Program-made: the position numbers and the translations under genes
Shown here: in pieces, positions 34,130 through 44,745 of the stretch
Position numbering within the stretch: the first letter of the stretch is position 1
How the letters are laid out: each line of letters starts with the position of its first letter
Source: Rhizoclosmatium globosum
Lineage: Eukaryota > Chytridiomycota > Chytridiomycetes > Chytridiales > Chytriomycetaceae
DNA length: 64,000 nucleotides
Direction: 5' to 3'
Assembly: GCA_002104985.1 (NCBI GenBank)
Contig: MCGO01000085.1
Coordinates: forward strand, 109,450-173,449
Notes under the pieces: generated by a model
What the model saw: the letters and a program-made list of their open reading frames with translations, nothing else
Told to the model about the DNA's origin: nothing
Database searches by the model: none

Positions 34130-35156
34130 TTAATAGTGGAAACATGTGTTTTGTTGCGCTGTGAGTAAAGTTAAGTAACGAATACAGACAACAAGTATGC
34201 CCTCACCATCTTCGTGAATCTCCATTTCATTCTTTTTATACGTATTCAATTCATTACGAATTTGGACTTTGAGTTGCGGCGTTAAATGTTTGAACGTCAC
34301 GTCCCCGTCAGGCCGCCTATTGTACTCTGACTTTCGGAATGTTGTGTGGACTTCGACTGTTTCGCAGAAAAGAATGTTTTTCGAAGCCAATTCATCCATA
34401 TCGGGTCGATTGCGTAGTTTGCTTTCGAGAGTATCTTCGATGATGGAACGCGAGAGTCGGCGATGGGTTTCAACTATTGCTGGTGCAAGACCCCCACCTG
34501 TTGAGTGGAATGTGTTAATCTAACCGAAATAGAGTTAAGCTGACTCACTTTTGATGATGTTCATTTCTTCTAGTTCGTTTCGAGATGGCCTCTTTCTGAG
34601 ACATGACTTGAGTTTGTGTGCCTTCTTTTCAAAACTGTTGAGACTTCTGTCAAGGTCTTCGTTCGATTTGTTTAAACTATCGTTACTGTCGACTATAGAA
34701 TAAAATTAGGACGTTTGCATTTCTCTTTGTAATATACGTGCCTTTTAAGATATTTCTGAGCTTGAGGTCAACTTTTTCAGGTCGTAAAGCCAACTTTCGA
34801 TTAAGCGCGTCTTGCTGTTTCTCTTTCTCCAAAGCAATCTTTTGGCCAGGATAGTGGGCGAGATGGAGTCCTCTGCAAAGTTGTTTGAGCGATTGGTATA
34901 TCGGAATGTGATCGAAACCTTTCAAAATGTTCTTTCCAACCAAAGATTCCTTGTCTGTTCGACGCGATAACTTCTTTCCTAACTCTATGTGGATTGAATA
35001 TTGATGAGATTGGACGCGTCATATCCGACTATGGCAGGAATCAATACCTGATACAATCCGTGTAAATCGTCCACTTCCAGTACTCGAGTTGGACCCGATG
35101 CTCTCATTTGATGATTGTGGGCTTGTATTGTTGCTTGAATTGTTGCTTGAACTCAT
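34130..35156 (-). CDS. RPEL-repeat actin-binding protein
   Basis: Three RPEL motifs are visible: LNRKLALRPEKVDLKLRNILK, LKSCLRKRPSRNELEEMNIIK and LESKLRNRPDMDELASKNILF, shortened in this sentence by reading each as R-x-R-P-x5-L-x2-x-N-I-L/I. RPEL motifs bind G-actin through the RxxxRP core. The N-terminus (MSSSNNSSNN) is a low-complexity Ser/Asn tract. The C-terminal block FKHLTPQLKVQIRNELN-TYKKNEMEIHED is typical of the fungal RPEL protein family, and a last 47-bp intron restores the ending QQNTCFHY. Introns are near 35050-35000, 34740-34690, 34545-34500 and 34215-34165. Role is probably actin monomer sensing or buffering; a regulatory partner is unknown. Confidence 0.8.
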
Positions 35157-35511
35157 GGCGAAAGGAGTGGACAGAACTGCAGGAAGTTGGTGTTGAGTGT
35201 TTGAGAACAATGGAATCGGAGTTAACAATTATAAAAACGCGCCGGATTAAGTACTTCATGAATTGTACTATTCAATTTATTGACTTTAAAGATTCCATAT
35301 ATTTTCAAGTTATGCTTGAATTGTATGGTTTGCGATTGTAAGTTTGTCGAACATTTACTCCAGGAGCATCTTAATCATACATCCAGTTTTTCTCATTTGC
35401 CATAATCGGCTTTCCATTTAAGGTGGCTGTCATTCAAATTAAAGGAAACATCACGTGCTTCCTCACGAGCAAGCAAGCAACAAATTTCTTGATCCTCAAA
35501 ACACTTTCAAA

Positions 35512-36597
35512 ATGATAGACTGTTTGGCATCATACAACGGAACCGTCCTTGACGCAGGCTGGCTTCCCTACATCACGTGTGGTGAGGCTCTTACACCTTC
35601 AGCCAACAAGAATTGGCCTCCATCTGGATGCCCGAACCCTCCATTGCCACCCAACGTGACTGCCTGGCCTAAAGCGAACGCTCTCAGTTTCCCTGCGAAG
35701 CTCGATACTGGTTACGGTCCAGTTATGACCAAGGAGCAGCTGTACGCTGTTTTGAGTATGGTCTGGGTTGCTGAGAATTCTGTGGCTGATCTGGATGGTG
35801 TTGTTCCATGGTACACTGTGAGTTCCAGAACGTTAAACTTAAAACTTGTGTCTAAAAAAGATTGTCAGGCGTATCCATACATTCAAAATATTGGGGATGG
35901 GAGAGGATACACGACTAATATTGTTGGGTTCTGCTCTGGAACTGGGGATTTACCAGATATGCTTGCGAATCTTCAAAAGATTGAGCCTTGTAACCCTCTT
36001 GTCAAGTATCTTCCTGACGTTGCTGCTTTGTCTGCCGCCGATTCCCCACATTTGACGGGCCTCAAAGGGTTCGCGGAGTTGGTTGTTCAACAGGGTGGAG
36101 GACCGAATGGGAATGGACCCATTAATCCAAACTACATTCAAGCGACTTGGGACACGTTGCAAAAAGACGGGACAGATAGTGGATACTGGGGTACAGCGAT
36201 GGCGATTTCTAAAAAATATCGATTGAGTTTGCCGATTTCAAAGGGACAGATGTATGATATTGCGTTAAATGCAGGAATCGATGCTGTGAAGGGTCTTGTT
36301 GCGAACTTGACAGTCAAAGCTCCTGCCAAGTGGGAAAGTGGTGGGGAACGCGAAGTTCATTGGTTGCTTGCGCTTCAAAGGTCTTGGGTCAACTACATTG
36401 CGACTACTCCTTCGATTGACGATGGGCAGTTGGATCGTGCACTTATGTGGCAGCATTTGGTGGATCCAAGGAACCAGACCTTGAATAGTAAGGGACAAGT
36501 CGGAGCCAATAACAAGCAGCGTAACTTGCAATTGAAGCTTCCTATTTCTGTCAACTGTTATGGACATGTCATTAACATAAGAGCGCCCAAAGCATAA
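35512..36597 (+). CDS. GH46 chitosanase
   Basis: The GH46 fold is indicated by the catalytic Glu in VAENSV and catalytic Asp in NIGDGRGYTTNIVGFCSGTGD (two halves of the signature), giving the known E...D pair. An intron of 51 bp (about 35818-35868, GTGAGT to TTGTCAG) has no stop and keeps the frame, so it can be read as 17 extra residues (SSRTLNLK...), but removing it gives PWYT-AYPYIQNIGDGRG as in relatives. Length (about 345 residues) is larger than bacterial GH46 (about 240). ATG 35512 gives no obvious signal peptide, odd for a chitosanase; an upstream exon is possible. Chitosan in the cell wall of the fungus or its hosts is the likely substrate. Confidence 0.85.
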   Translation: MIDCLASYNGTVLDAGWLPYITCGEALTPSANKNWPPSGCPNPPLPPNVTAWPKANALSFPAKLDTGYGPVMTKEQLYAVLSMVWVAENSVADLDGVVPWYTVSSRTLNLKLVSKKDCQAYPYIQNIGDGRGYTTNIVGFCSGTGDLPDMLANLQKIEPCNPLVKYLPDVAALSAADSPHLTGLKGFAELVVQQGGGPNGNGPINPNYIQATWDTLQKDGTDSGYWGTAMAISKKYRLSLPISKGQMYDIALNAGIDAVKGLVANLTVKAPAKWESGGEREVHWLLALQRSWVNYIATTPSIDDGQLDRALMWQHLVDPRNQTLNSKGQVGANNKQRNLQLKLPISVNCYGHVINIRAPKA

Positions 36598-36711
36598 TTC
36601 GGTTTAACTCTTCTATCTGCCATCTATGTTTGTTTAAGACAATAAATATAGATTACATCACATATTCTTTTGAACAAGTCCCACGTGCTTAGTTCCTCCA
36701 AAACCTTTCTA

Positions 36712-38063
36712 ATGCAAGGCCCACCACCCTTACCACCCCCCTCACCTTCTCTAATCTTCCGCACGAGTGGCTACCAAGGCTATGCGGTGTGTTCCACCTA
36801 GTTCTTCCTAGTCTATTATGCCACCTAAAACCAAAAGAAAAGGTTGAATTCTCTCCGTTTTTCGAGAACCGAGTCGCCGTTGCGTCCGCCGCCAACTTTG
36901 GAATTGCGGGTAACGGGCGTCTGTTTGTGCTCCACTTTGACAGCAGCAACAACAACGTGGCCCAGACACACTCGTTTGATGCGCAAGACGGATTGTTTGA
37001 TCTTTGTTGGTCCGAGGCGAACGAGAATCAGATTGTTGTTTCGAGTGGCGATGGTTCGATTAAAGTGTTTGATTTGGGGCTGAAGGTGTGTGTGTGTGTG
37101 TGTTTAGGTGGGTTGTGAAACAATAAGCTAGGACTTTCCCGTCTTGAATCTGCATGAACATACCAGAGAAGTCTTTAGCGTCAATTGGAACTTGGTGCGG
37201 AAGGATGTCTTTGTGTCGGGCTCGTGGGATCACTCCATCAAACTGGTAACATTGTGAAAGTGGATCGAATATTTGTGATACTCAAGTACATCCATGCAGT
37301 GGTCACCCGACTCAAATCATTCGATTTCGACTTGGAAGGAACATGCTGCGTGTGTGTATTCGACTGTTTGGTCGCCACACTCTCCAGATCGGTTCGCGTC
37401 TGCTTCCGGGGATACTACTGTCAAAATATGGGATGCTCGGGGGAAACGCTCTACTATGACTTTCAGGCTCATACAAATGAAGTATTGTCGTTGGATTGGA
37501 ACAAGTATGATCCAAATTGTTTGGTGACTGCAGGTTAGTCACTCAGTGAAAGGAAGTGCCAGTGAAGTGGAAGCATCGATTTATGTGAGGAGTGAGCGGA
37601 GCGAACGATATTCCGATGAAGCAACGCGAAGCGAATAGAAAATAATGGACAAACGAAGAACGGCCATCGCTTTATGAATACGGAAATCAAACTATTGGCA
37701 ACAAGGAGCAGTAGACTACATCTTAATATCGAAAGTTTAACTCATGAATGGGATTCTCCAGGTGTCGACCATTCAGTCAAAGTATGGGACATTCGAAACA
37801 CATCCAAGGACCTACTCACACTCCGAGGACACGATTACGCCGTCCGACGCGTGAAATGCTCCCCTCACGCTGGAAACATTGTTGCGTCAGCTGGATATGA
37901 TATGACTATGCGCATGTGGGACACGAGTCGAGGGTTTAATAATTTGGTGCGAGTGCATGACAGGCATACTGAATTTGTGCTTGGCGTTGACTTTAGTCTG
38001 TTTGTGAAGGGGCTTGTGGCAACGTGTGCGTGGGATGAGACTGTGCATTTGTTTCATGTGTAG
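36712..38063 (+). CDS. PEX7: Peroxin 7, PTS2 receptor (WD40)
   Basis: PEX7 carries PTS2 proteins to peroxisomes. Reading from ATG 36712 (MQGPPPLPPP), the first intron (36787-36842, GTGTGT to AAAAG) joins SGYQGYA to VEFSPFFENRVAVASAANFGI, the PEX7 N-terminal signature. WD repeats follow with VVSSGDGSIKVFDL, FVSGSWDHSIKL, SASGDTTVKIWDAR, HSVKVWDIR, SAGYDMTMRMWDT and CAWDETVHLFHV. Introns include one beginning with a GT microsatellite (37087-37131) and an unusually long one at 37534-37761. Length about 330 residues is normal. Near 37470 the frames of repeats should be confirmed (STMTF-QAHTNEV). Confidence 0.9.
37087..37102 (+). repeat. GT microsatellite at a splice donor
   Basis: Intron 2 of PEX7 begins with (GT)n, so the donor GT itself is part of the microsatellite; length changes would slide the donor without abolishing it. 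Confidence 0.6.
37534..37761 (+). other. Long PEX7 intron with GAGCG-rich insert
   Basis: At 228 bp it is four to five times the usual intron length. It contains GTGAGCGGAGCGAACG and GCGAAGCGAA, related to motifs in two other long introns of the window (47999-48196 and 49701-49985). Confidence 0.6.
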
Positions 38064-38406
38064 TGCGAACTGTATAAATAAATTGAAAAAGTAAATGAAA
38101 GAAGTGATGCAATATTATGACTTGACCTATCTTGGGCAAAATTAAACTGGTGTCATGCTTTTCCTCCTTTTTTTTTAATGTCGGAAATTAGACACATGGT
38201 TGGAAGTTGCGTTATTCGGTATTTTCAAAATCGGTTTTGAATGCGTTTCTAAATTACTCCCATTCTCTTGAAAACATCTTGGCTCTAAGCACTCGGCTCA
38301 TTCTATATTCGTTGGCGAAGAGATGTTTTCTGGAGAAGTCAGCCAACAACAACATTAAAAGTTGACAAACAAAAACATAAAATTTTCATTTCCCAAAACT
38401 CAACCG
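38064..38406. other. Intergenic
   Basis: AT-rich, with a T-rich tract near 38170; no gene seen. It holds the promoter of the first transferase copy. Confidence 0.4.
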
Positions 38407-39851
38407 ATGAGCGACTCTCCAAGATACATCAAGATTCATCAAAGCGTGTTACGCCTCTTCTTGGTCCTCTTATCCTTCTGGATCCTCTTCAACGTGGAAT
38501 GGATATACCAGCTCAAGACACGAAACACACTTCCAACAACCCAACAACAATCAGAACGTACCCACCTCCTTCAGCCACAAGTACCCGTCCTCTTTTTACG
38601 TAATAACAACTCTACTGTTGTTGAAGAAAAGGCTTGGTTCACAGGCCGATATCGAAATGGCGCTGTAATGCTAGCCTCTGCAAACTTTGGAGCGGCCAAT
38701 TCATCCATGCTCTCCAATATGCTCTGCTCTCTCGCCAAGAATGCGCCGAGAACGTTGAATTCGCTTGTTATTTGGGCAACGGATATCGAAGCGGCTCATC
38801 TCCTTGCCAATATATCAGCCAATATATCCACAAGTCGGTACAACTCTACGTTTGGCGTTTATTTCTACAACACAACGCTTCCGAGTACTCTATCGTCGGG
38901 TAACTCGAATAGTGGGCTTTAATTGCAACTGATGGCGGGGCGCAATGCGTTTTTTGAGAGGATGGTTTCGACGTTGGGATTGAATTTTATCTTTACGGAT
39001 TTGGATACTGTCTTTCTCAGGGATCCGTTTGTTGCTTTGAATATTCCTCATGGTATCTCCAATGTTACTTTCGCTTCTATGGATGCGCCGGAAGGGAATA
39101 CTACTCTTGGTAGTCTGTTTGACCTTGTTCCTGATATCGTGAGTTATTGAGTGATGTTGCTGTGAACTAACAAAAACATATCTCGCTTACTGATACATAG
39201 GTTTATAGTACCGACGCTAGAACCTTTTTTCACTATATGGTTGATCCGGATGAAGGAAACCAACGGATTCCAAGGATCTGTGGGGGGTTCTTCTTCATTC
39301 GTTCCAATGAAAGAACGATCCAACTGTGGAAGCACATGCTTGAAAAGGGTTGAATGACCAGTATGGAATGGAAAAACTGTTGGATGATAAGAATAGTGGG
39401 TTTGATTCTGTAATGGTCAATCCTTTCCCTGCGGGAATTGAGGAACGGAAAGACCCACGTCCCGTAGATGAAGTTGTGAATGCAACACAGGTTGTGAGAG
39501 TGCGCGTTCTATCTCAAGCGGCTTTTAGGAGTGCTCTGCCTTATTATGAGGATGCAGGAATATTTGGAGACGATTACCCAATGCTGATAAAGGAGTTGGA
39601 GTCGCGAGGAGAGTATGAAGTATTTTATCACCCAAACTATTGGATGGATGCTATAAGTGAGTAGTTCTGAGTTTTCATTATTGTGATGTTAAAGTTGTAC
39701 TACGCACTTAGCTTTACCCTATGGTAACTCGAAAAACAAGACATTGACGAAGCATATTAAGCAGAGTGGGAATAAGGAGGAGGCGATGAGGATATCAAAT
39801 CGATGGTATTTGAATGCGAATGGTACATGTCCATGCATTCAATATAATTGA
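38407..39851 (+). pseudogene. Nucleotide-sugar transferase-like, copy 1 (two breaks)
   Basis: Type II membrane topology: a short tail, one helix (VLRLFLVLLSFWILFNVEW), then a luminal domain with the DxD motif FTDLDTVFLRDPF and a conserved ICGGFFFIRSNERT stretch, typical of nucleotide-diphospho-sugar transferase domains. Introns at about 39140-39200 and 39660-39711. Two breaks: an in-frame TAA at 38920-38922, where copies 2 and 3 have TAT plus a following residue, and a frame loss at the G3 run 39347-39349 (one more G gives EKGLNDQYGMEKL as in copy 2). The second looks like a homopolymer miscall, the first a substitution, so real pseudogenization is uncertain. Acceptor and product are unknown. 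Confidence 0.6.
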
Positions 39852-40095
39852 AGATTTGACATCTAATTATGTACCCTTAAAAAAGCAAATAATGAAGCTT
39901 ACATGCGTAAGGGGGAGTTTGAGCTCCACAATAAAAAAAATGTAATATTTTTTGTCCATTGATCTAACATCATAGTTCCTTTCCTTCCATTGGTGCACTT
40001 GATGAGTTTCTGATTGGTGGAAGCATTTTTGAAATCTTTATTCCAAAGTCTTATCCCAAAATACACTTGCAAACACCAATCAAATTAGTCTTGCA

Positions 40096-41356
40096 AGAGA
40101 GCAAGTGCCTGTCCTCTACATCCGCAACGAGACGAGTATCATCGTTGATGAGAAGGCTTGGTTCACTGGACGATATCGTAACGATACTGTTATGCTAGCG
40201 TCTGCCAACTTTGGAGCAGCCAAATCCCCAATGCTTGCAAATATGCTCTGTTCTCTCGCGAAAAATTCCCCCAAAACTTTGGATTCTTTCGTGATATGGG
40301 CAACGGATATTGAAGCGGCTTATTTCCTCGGGAATATATCCACGACGTATTACAAATCGTTGTTTGGGGTTTACTACTACGATGTAAATTTACCTTTGGA
40401 CTTTGCATCTGGAGACTCTGACAATGAGAAGTATATGCAATTGATGGCGGGGCGTAATGCGTTTTTTGAGAGGATGGTGTCGACGTTGGGGCTGAATTTC
40501 ATCTTTACGGATCTGGATACTGTCTTTCTCAAGGATCCGTTCGTTGCGTTGAATGCTCCGTATGGTGTTTCCAATGTTTCTGTTACTTCAATGGATGCAC
40601 TGGAAGGAAACACTACTCTTGGTAGTTTGTTTGACGTCGTTCCTGATCTTGTAAGCTGTGTGTTTTCGAGATCATCGATGTTGCTCAACAGATTGGTATT
40701 AAAAATGAACAGGTGTACAGTACAGACGCTCGAACCTTCTTTCACTTGATGATTGATCCATATGAAGGGAACCAAAGAATCCCAAAGATCTGTGGGGGGT
40801 TCTTTTTTATCCGTTCCAATGAAAGAACAATCCGGTTGTGGAAACATATGCTTGAAGAGGGATTGAATGATCAGTATGGGATGGAGAAGCTGTTGGATGA
40901 TAAGAATAGTGGGTTTGATTCTGTGATGGTTAATCCGTTGCCGGCAGGAATTGAGAAACGCAAAGACCCACGTTCTGAGGATAAGGTTGTGAATGCACAG
41001 GTTGTGAGAGTGCGCATTCTATCTCAAGCTGCTTTTAGAAATTCCCTACCATATTATGAGGATGCGGGAATGGTTGGAGATGATTACCCGATGCTGATAA
41101 AAGAGTTGGAGTCGCGAGGAGAATATGAAGTTTTCTATCATCCAAACTATTGGATTGATGCAGATGTTTTCGGTGAGTTCCTTAATTTTGTTAAGTCTAT
41201 AATAACGTTTTCTTTTCTTCAGAATTGCCTTATGATAACTCGAAAAACAAAACACTGACAAAACGAATTAAGCATAATGGGAATAAGGAAGAGGCGATGA
41301 AGGTTGCGAATCAATGGTATTTGAATGAGAATGGAACGTGTCCGCATAATATTTGA
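40096..41356 (+). CDS. Nucleotide-sugar transferase-like, copy 2 (N-terminal helix not visible)
   Basis: The luminal catalytic region is intact and in frame at every site where copies 1 and 3 are broken: VPVLYIRNETS, EKAWFTGRYRND, FTDLDTVFLKDPF and ICGGFFFIRSNERTIRLW. Introns at about 40651-40713 and 41172-41221 match those of the other copies. The upstream sequence that should encode the cytoplasmic tail and anchor helix (before about 40096) does not resemble copies 1 or 3; neither ATG nor TM helix is evident, so the first exon is replaced, diverged or lost. As the best preserved copy it serves as a reference for the family in this window. Ends TCPHNI, TGA at 41354. Confidence 0.65.
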
Positions 41357-41480
41357 TACCCAATTAATACAACCCTGCTGCTACTTTATTCAATTTATCG
41401 AAATTTACTTTCATGGATCTTATCTTCGTGAAAGAATCTTTGATCAGCCAAGGTTCGCCCAAAAAAGACATTGCAAACAA

Positions 41481-42991
41481 ATGAATAAGCACAAACACAT
41501 GGAATCCAGCAGCGCCACCCTCACCGACGCATTGCCACCAACCACCACCACCAAACACGGCAGCCTCACCCTCCACCCACTTCCCCTTCAAAGTCCCCTT
41601 CAAAGCAACGCCAACCAGCAACACCAGCAACTCGCAAGCAACTTTGGGCGAATTGTGACCGGAATCGAGCTTGAGTCGCTTGAGTCTTCACTTGAGCCGT
41701 CGCTCGAATCGAGGCTCAAACAACTTCTGTTCAAGCATTCGATTCTTGTTTTCCGCGGAGGAGCGTCGGTGTCGCCACGAACGCAACTGGCTCTGACGCG
41801 GGTCTTTGACGCCTCGGCCCCGGGTTTCTACGGCCACGACAACAACAACAACAACAACAACAACTTCAACAAGAAAAGTGTTCTGCATCCGGACTTGAAG
41901 ACAATTCCTGCCGTGCCCCAGGTTCAGTTGATTGGGAATGGCTTTGTTGAGGAGCACGAAGGCTTGGCGAACGTGAACCTTGTGCATCCGCATCACAGGA
42001 CGTTTCATCGAGATGTCGTGAGTGAGGACGATGAAGAGAGAGGGTACACGCGTTTTTACAGGTGTGTATTGCGTGTGTGTGTCTTTGAGAAGTGTGGATT
42101 GAGTGATTAAGTGTCACAACGAAACAGATGGCACATTGACGCTGCTTTGTATGACCTTTCGCCTCCTGTTGCAACTACGCTCCATGCTATCAAAGTTCCA
42201 AAGGATAAATGGCAAACTGTAAGATATGATGATGGCACAGGTGATGAACTCAAGGTTCCTCTTGGCGCTACTGCTTGTAAGTAAACATGAATTATCCGCT
42301 GTTACTGCATAAACTAAAAAAACTATACATTACATAGTCATCTCTGGCGCTCAGGCATTCTCTATTTTACCCCCTCACCATAAATCTCTCGCCGTCCGCA
42401 CACGCGTGACGTATGCTCCACACCCATACGTCTGGATGTCTCCCGCAAAGTCTCTTCCAACTGGCCTCGGTCTATACTCTGACTCTCTTGAACTCCCACT
42501 GGATGCCCTGCCACCATTCACTGAGGAAAAGATGAAGACGCTTCCTTTGTGTTGGAAGAATCCTGAGACGGGGGAGTTGCATTTGCAAGTTCATCCCTCC
42601 GCGATTTATAAGCTGACTATTGATCCGTCGCCGTCTCCGAAAGAGGGGGATTTGTATCCAGAGGGAGCAACTTTGACTTCTCTACCCGAGATTCGGGCCT
42701 TGATTTATTCGCTTCAGAGACCAGCTATTGCTCCTCAATATGTGTATGCGCATGACTGGGAGGAAGGTGATTTCGTTGTTTTCGTGAGTGTACCCTATTT
42801 TTTTGTGATTAGTCAAACCTTGCTGTAATGCTGACTACTCATACTTGTTAAAAAAGCATAACCGTGGCGTGTTGCATTCTATAACGGGGGCTTTTCGGAA
42901 GGACCAAGTTCGCATGTTCCATCAGTGTAATTTGGCGAGTGGGAGTGATCCAGAGGGGCCTGATCAGGAAGATGTTGAACGCTTTTGTTGA
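41481..42991 (+). CDS. xanA: Alpha-ketoglutarate-dependent xanthine dioxygenase (XanA, TauD/TfdA superfamily)
   Basis: XanA converts xanthine to uric acid in fungi that lack or supplement xanthine oxidase. The iron/2OG residues are WHIDAAL (HxD), a distal His in HNRGVLHSI and an Arg in VRMFHQCNLA. Other family signatures: YDDGTG, YAPHPYVWM, LLWKNPETGELHLQVHPSA (two halves) and YVYAHDWEEGDFVVF. Introns: 42062-42128 (GTGTGT), 42277-42338 and 42783-42857. An N-terminal (AAC)8 run encodes polyasparagine in an insertion within the domain. The gene sits between transferase copies 2 and 3 on the same strand and shares no sequence with them, so it interrupts the tandem array. Confidence 0.9.
41841..41864 (+). 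repeat. xanA: (AAC)8 coding microsatellite
   Basis: Encodes eight Asn in a surface insertion of the dioxygenase, flanked by GHD and NFNKK. Confidence 0.9.
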
Positions 42992-43250
42992 AATACTTTC
43001 TTTTGGCTTTGTACTTAAAAATATCAAACATCTGTCTGCAAACTTGGCATGACACTGAAACGCTGTAACCTTTTTGTATGTGAATCAGTATCCTCGCTTT
43101 GGCTGTATTACTCCTACTCCAAAATCAGCACGCTGAAATGCTGAGTGCGAACAAAGAGTAGGCGAAGAATGTAACGTACTGCCCAGAAAAATCACTGATT
43201 GGAAAGCTTGAAAATTTTTTCAAACATCATCTTAAATCACTGCCTCACAA

Positions 43251-44688
43251 ATGCATGACCATCCAGCATCACACAAGATAACCCGCATACAAGTCATCGT
43301 GCTGCGTCTCTTTCTGATTCTCCTCCTCTTCTGTCTTCTCTTCAACATCAAATGGATGTTTGACCCTCAAAGCTCCAATCTGCTCGAAGTCACCAAAAGA
43401 GCCATCATATTCCTGTTCTGTACATTCGCGATGAAAACACAACAGTTGCAGATGAAAAGGCTTGGTTCACTGGGCGATATCGAAACGGTGCTGTCATGCT
43501 TGCCTCTGCCAACTTTGGGGCAGCCAATTCATCTATTCTCGCCAACATGCTCTGTTCTTTGGTAAAGAATGCACCGCTTGCGTTGGATGCACTCGTCATT
43601 TGGGCAACAGATTCTGAAGCGGCCCTCCACCTCACCTACATATCAACAACGCATTACAACTCAACATTCGGAGTTTACTTCTACAATACCTCTTCCGCTG
43701 CTTTACCAACAGAGTTTGTAACGGGAAGCACGAACTTTGGCACATATCTCAAACTCATGGCAGGGCGTAACGCTTTTTCGAAAGGATGGTTGTGACTTTG
43801 GAACTCAACTTTATCTTCACGGATTTGGATGTTGTTTATCTGAAGGATCCGTTTGTTGCTTTGAATGTTCCGTATGGTGTTTCAAACGTTACAGTCTCTT
43901 CATTAGTCACGCCGGAAGGAAACACTACCCTTGCTAGTTTGTTCGATCTGATACCTGATATAGTGAGTTTCATTTTTTCAAATTTGTGAAATCATATGTT
44001 TTACTTCAACTGAACGGGTTTTACTGAAATATAGGTGTATAGCACAGACGCTCGTACTTTCTATCACCTCATGGTTGATCCATACGAAGGAAATGAACGT
44101 ATACCGAATATATGCGGTGGATTTGTTTTTCATCCGTTCAAACGAGCGGACGATTCGTCTCTGGAACCACATGTATGCAAAAAGTTTGAACGATCAGTGG
44201 GGCATGATTAAGCTCCTCAACGAAAACACGAGTGGTTTCGATGCAGTTATGGTGAATCCTTTGCCAGCTGGAATCGAAAGCCGGAAAGATCCGAGGAATG
44301 AAACAGAGATTGTGAATGGAACAGAGGTTATCAGGGTTCGGATATTGTCTCAAGCTGCGTTCAGGAATGCGTTAATGTATTATGAAGAGGCTGGGACTGT
44401 TGGAGATGATTATTCAATGTTTGTAGAAGAGTTGGCGGTAAGAGGAGAGTACGAAGTACTTGATCATCCCAACTATTGGGTTGATGCTGTCAGTAAGTAT
44501 ACAATTTTCTTGCTGCATTATTTATGGTTCGATAACAAACCCGATATTTATTAGATTTACCCTATGCAAATTCCAAAAACAAGACTTTAACAAAGTACAT
44601 CAGCCAGAATGGGAACAAAGAGGAGGCACTCAAGAAATCCAATCGCTGGTGCTTGAATTCCAACTGCACTTGCAATTACAAAATTTGA
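43251..44688 (+). CDS. Nucleotide-sugar transferase-like, copy 3 (three frame losses)
   Basis: N-terminal anchor helix (VIVLRLFLILLLFCLLFNIKW) as in copy 1, then the luminal domain with FTDLDVVYLKDPF and the conserved block near 44110-44180. Three one-base losses are seen by comparison with copy 2: the A4 run at 43395-43398, the T5 run at 43774-43778 and the T5 run at 44126-44130. Adding one base to each restores an unbroken protein including SHHIPVLYIR, FFERMV and GGFVFFIRSNERT. Introns at about 43963-44034 and 44493-44554. The clustering of losses at homopolymers suggests the gene is intact in the organism. Confidence 0.65.
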
Positions 44689-44745
44689 CAATTATCTCAA
44701 GTTTAATTCTAGTAACAAGATTGGCTTATTTATAATCAAATACTT

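Noticed and set aside
38918..38925. Selenocysteine-like or recoded stop in transferase copy 1
   Set aside because: The codon is TAA and the other copies have a sense codon at the same place, so mutation or error is simpler.
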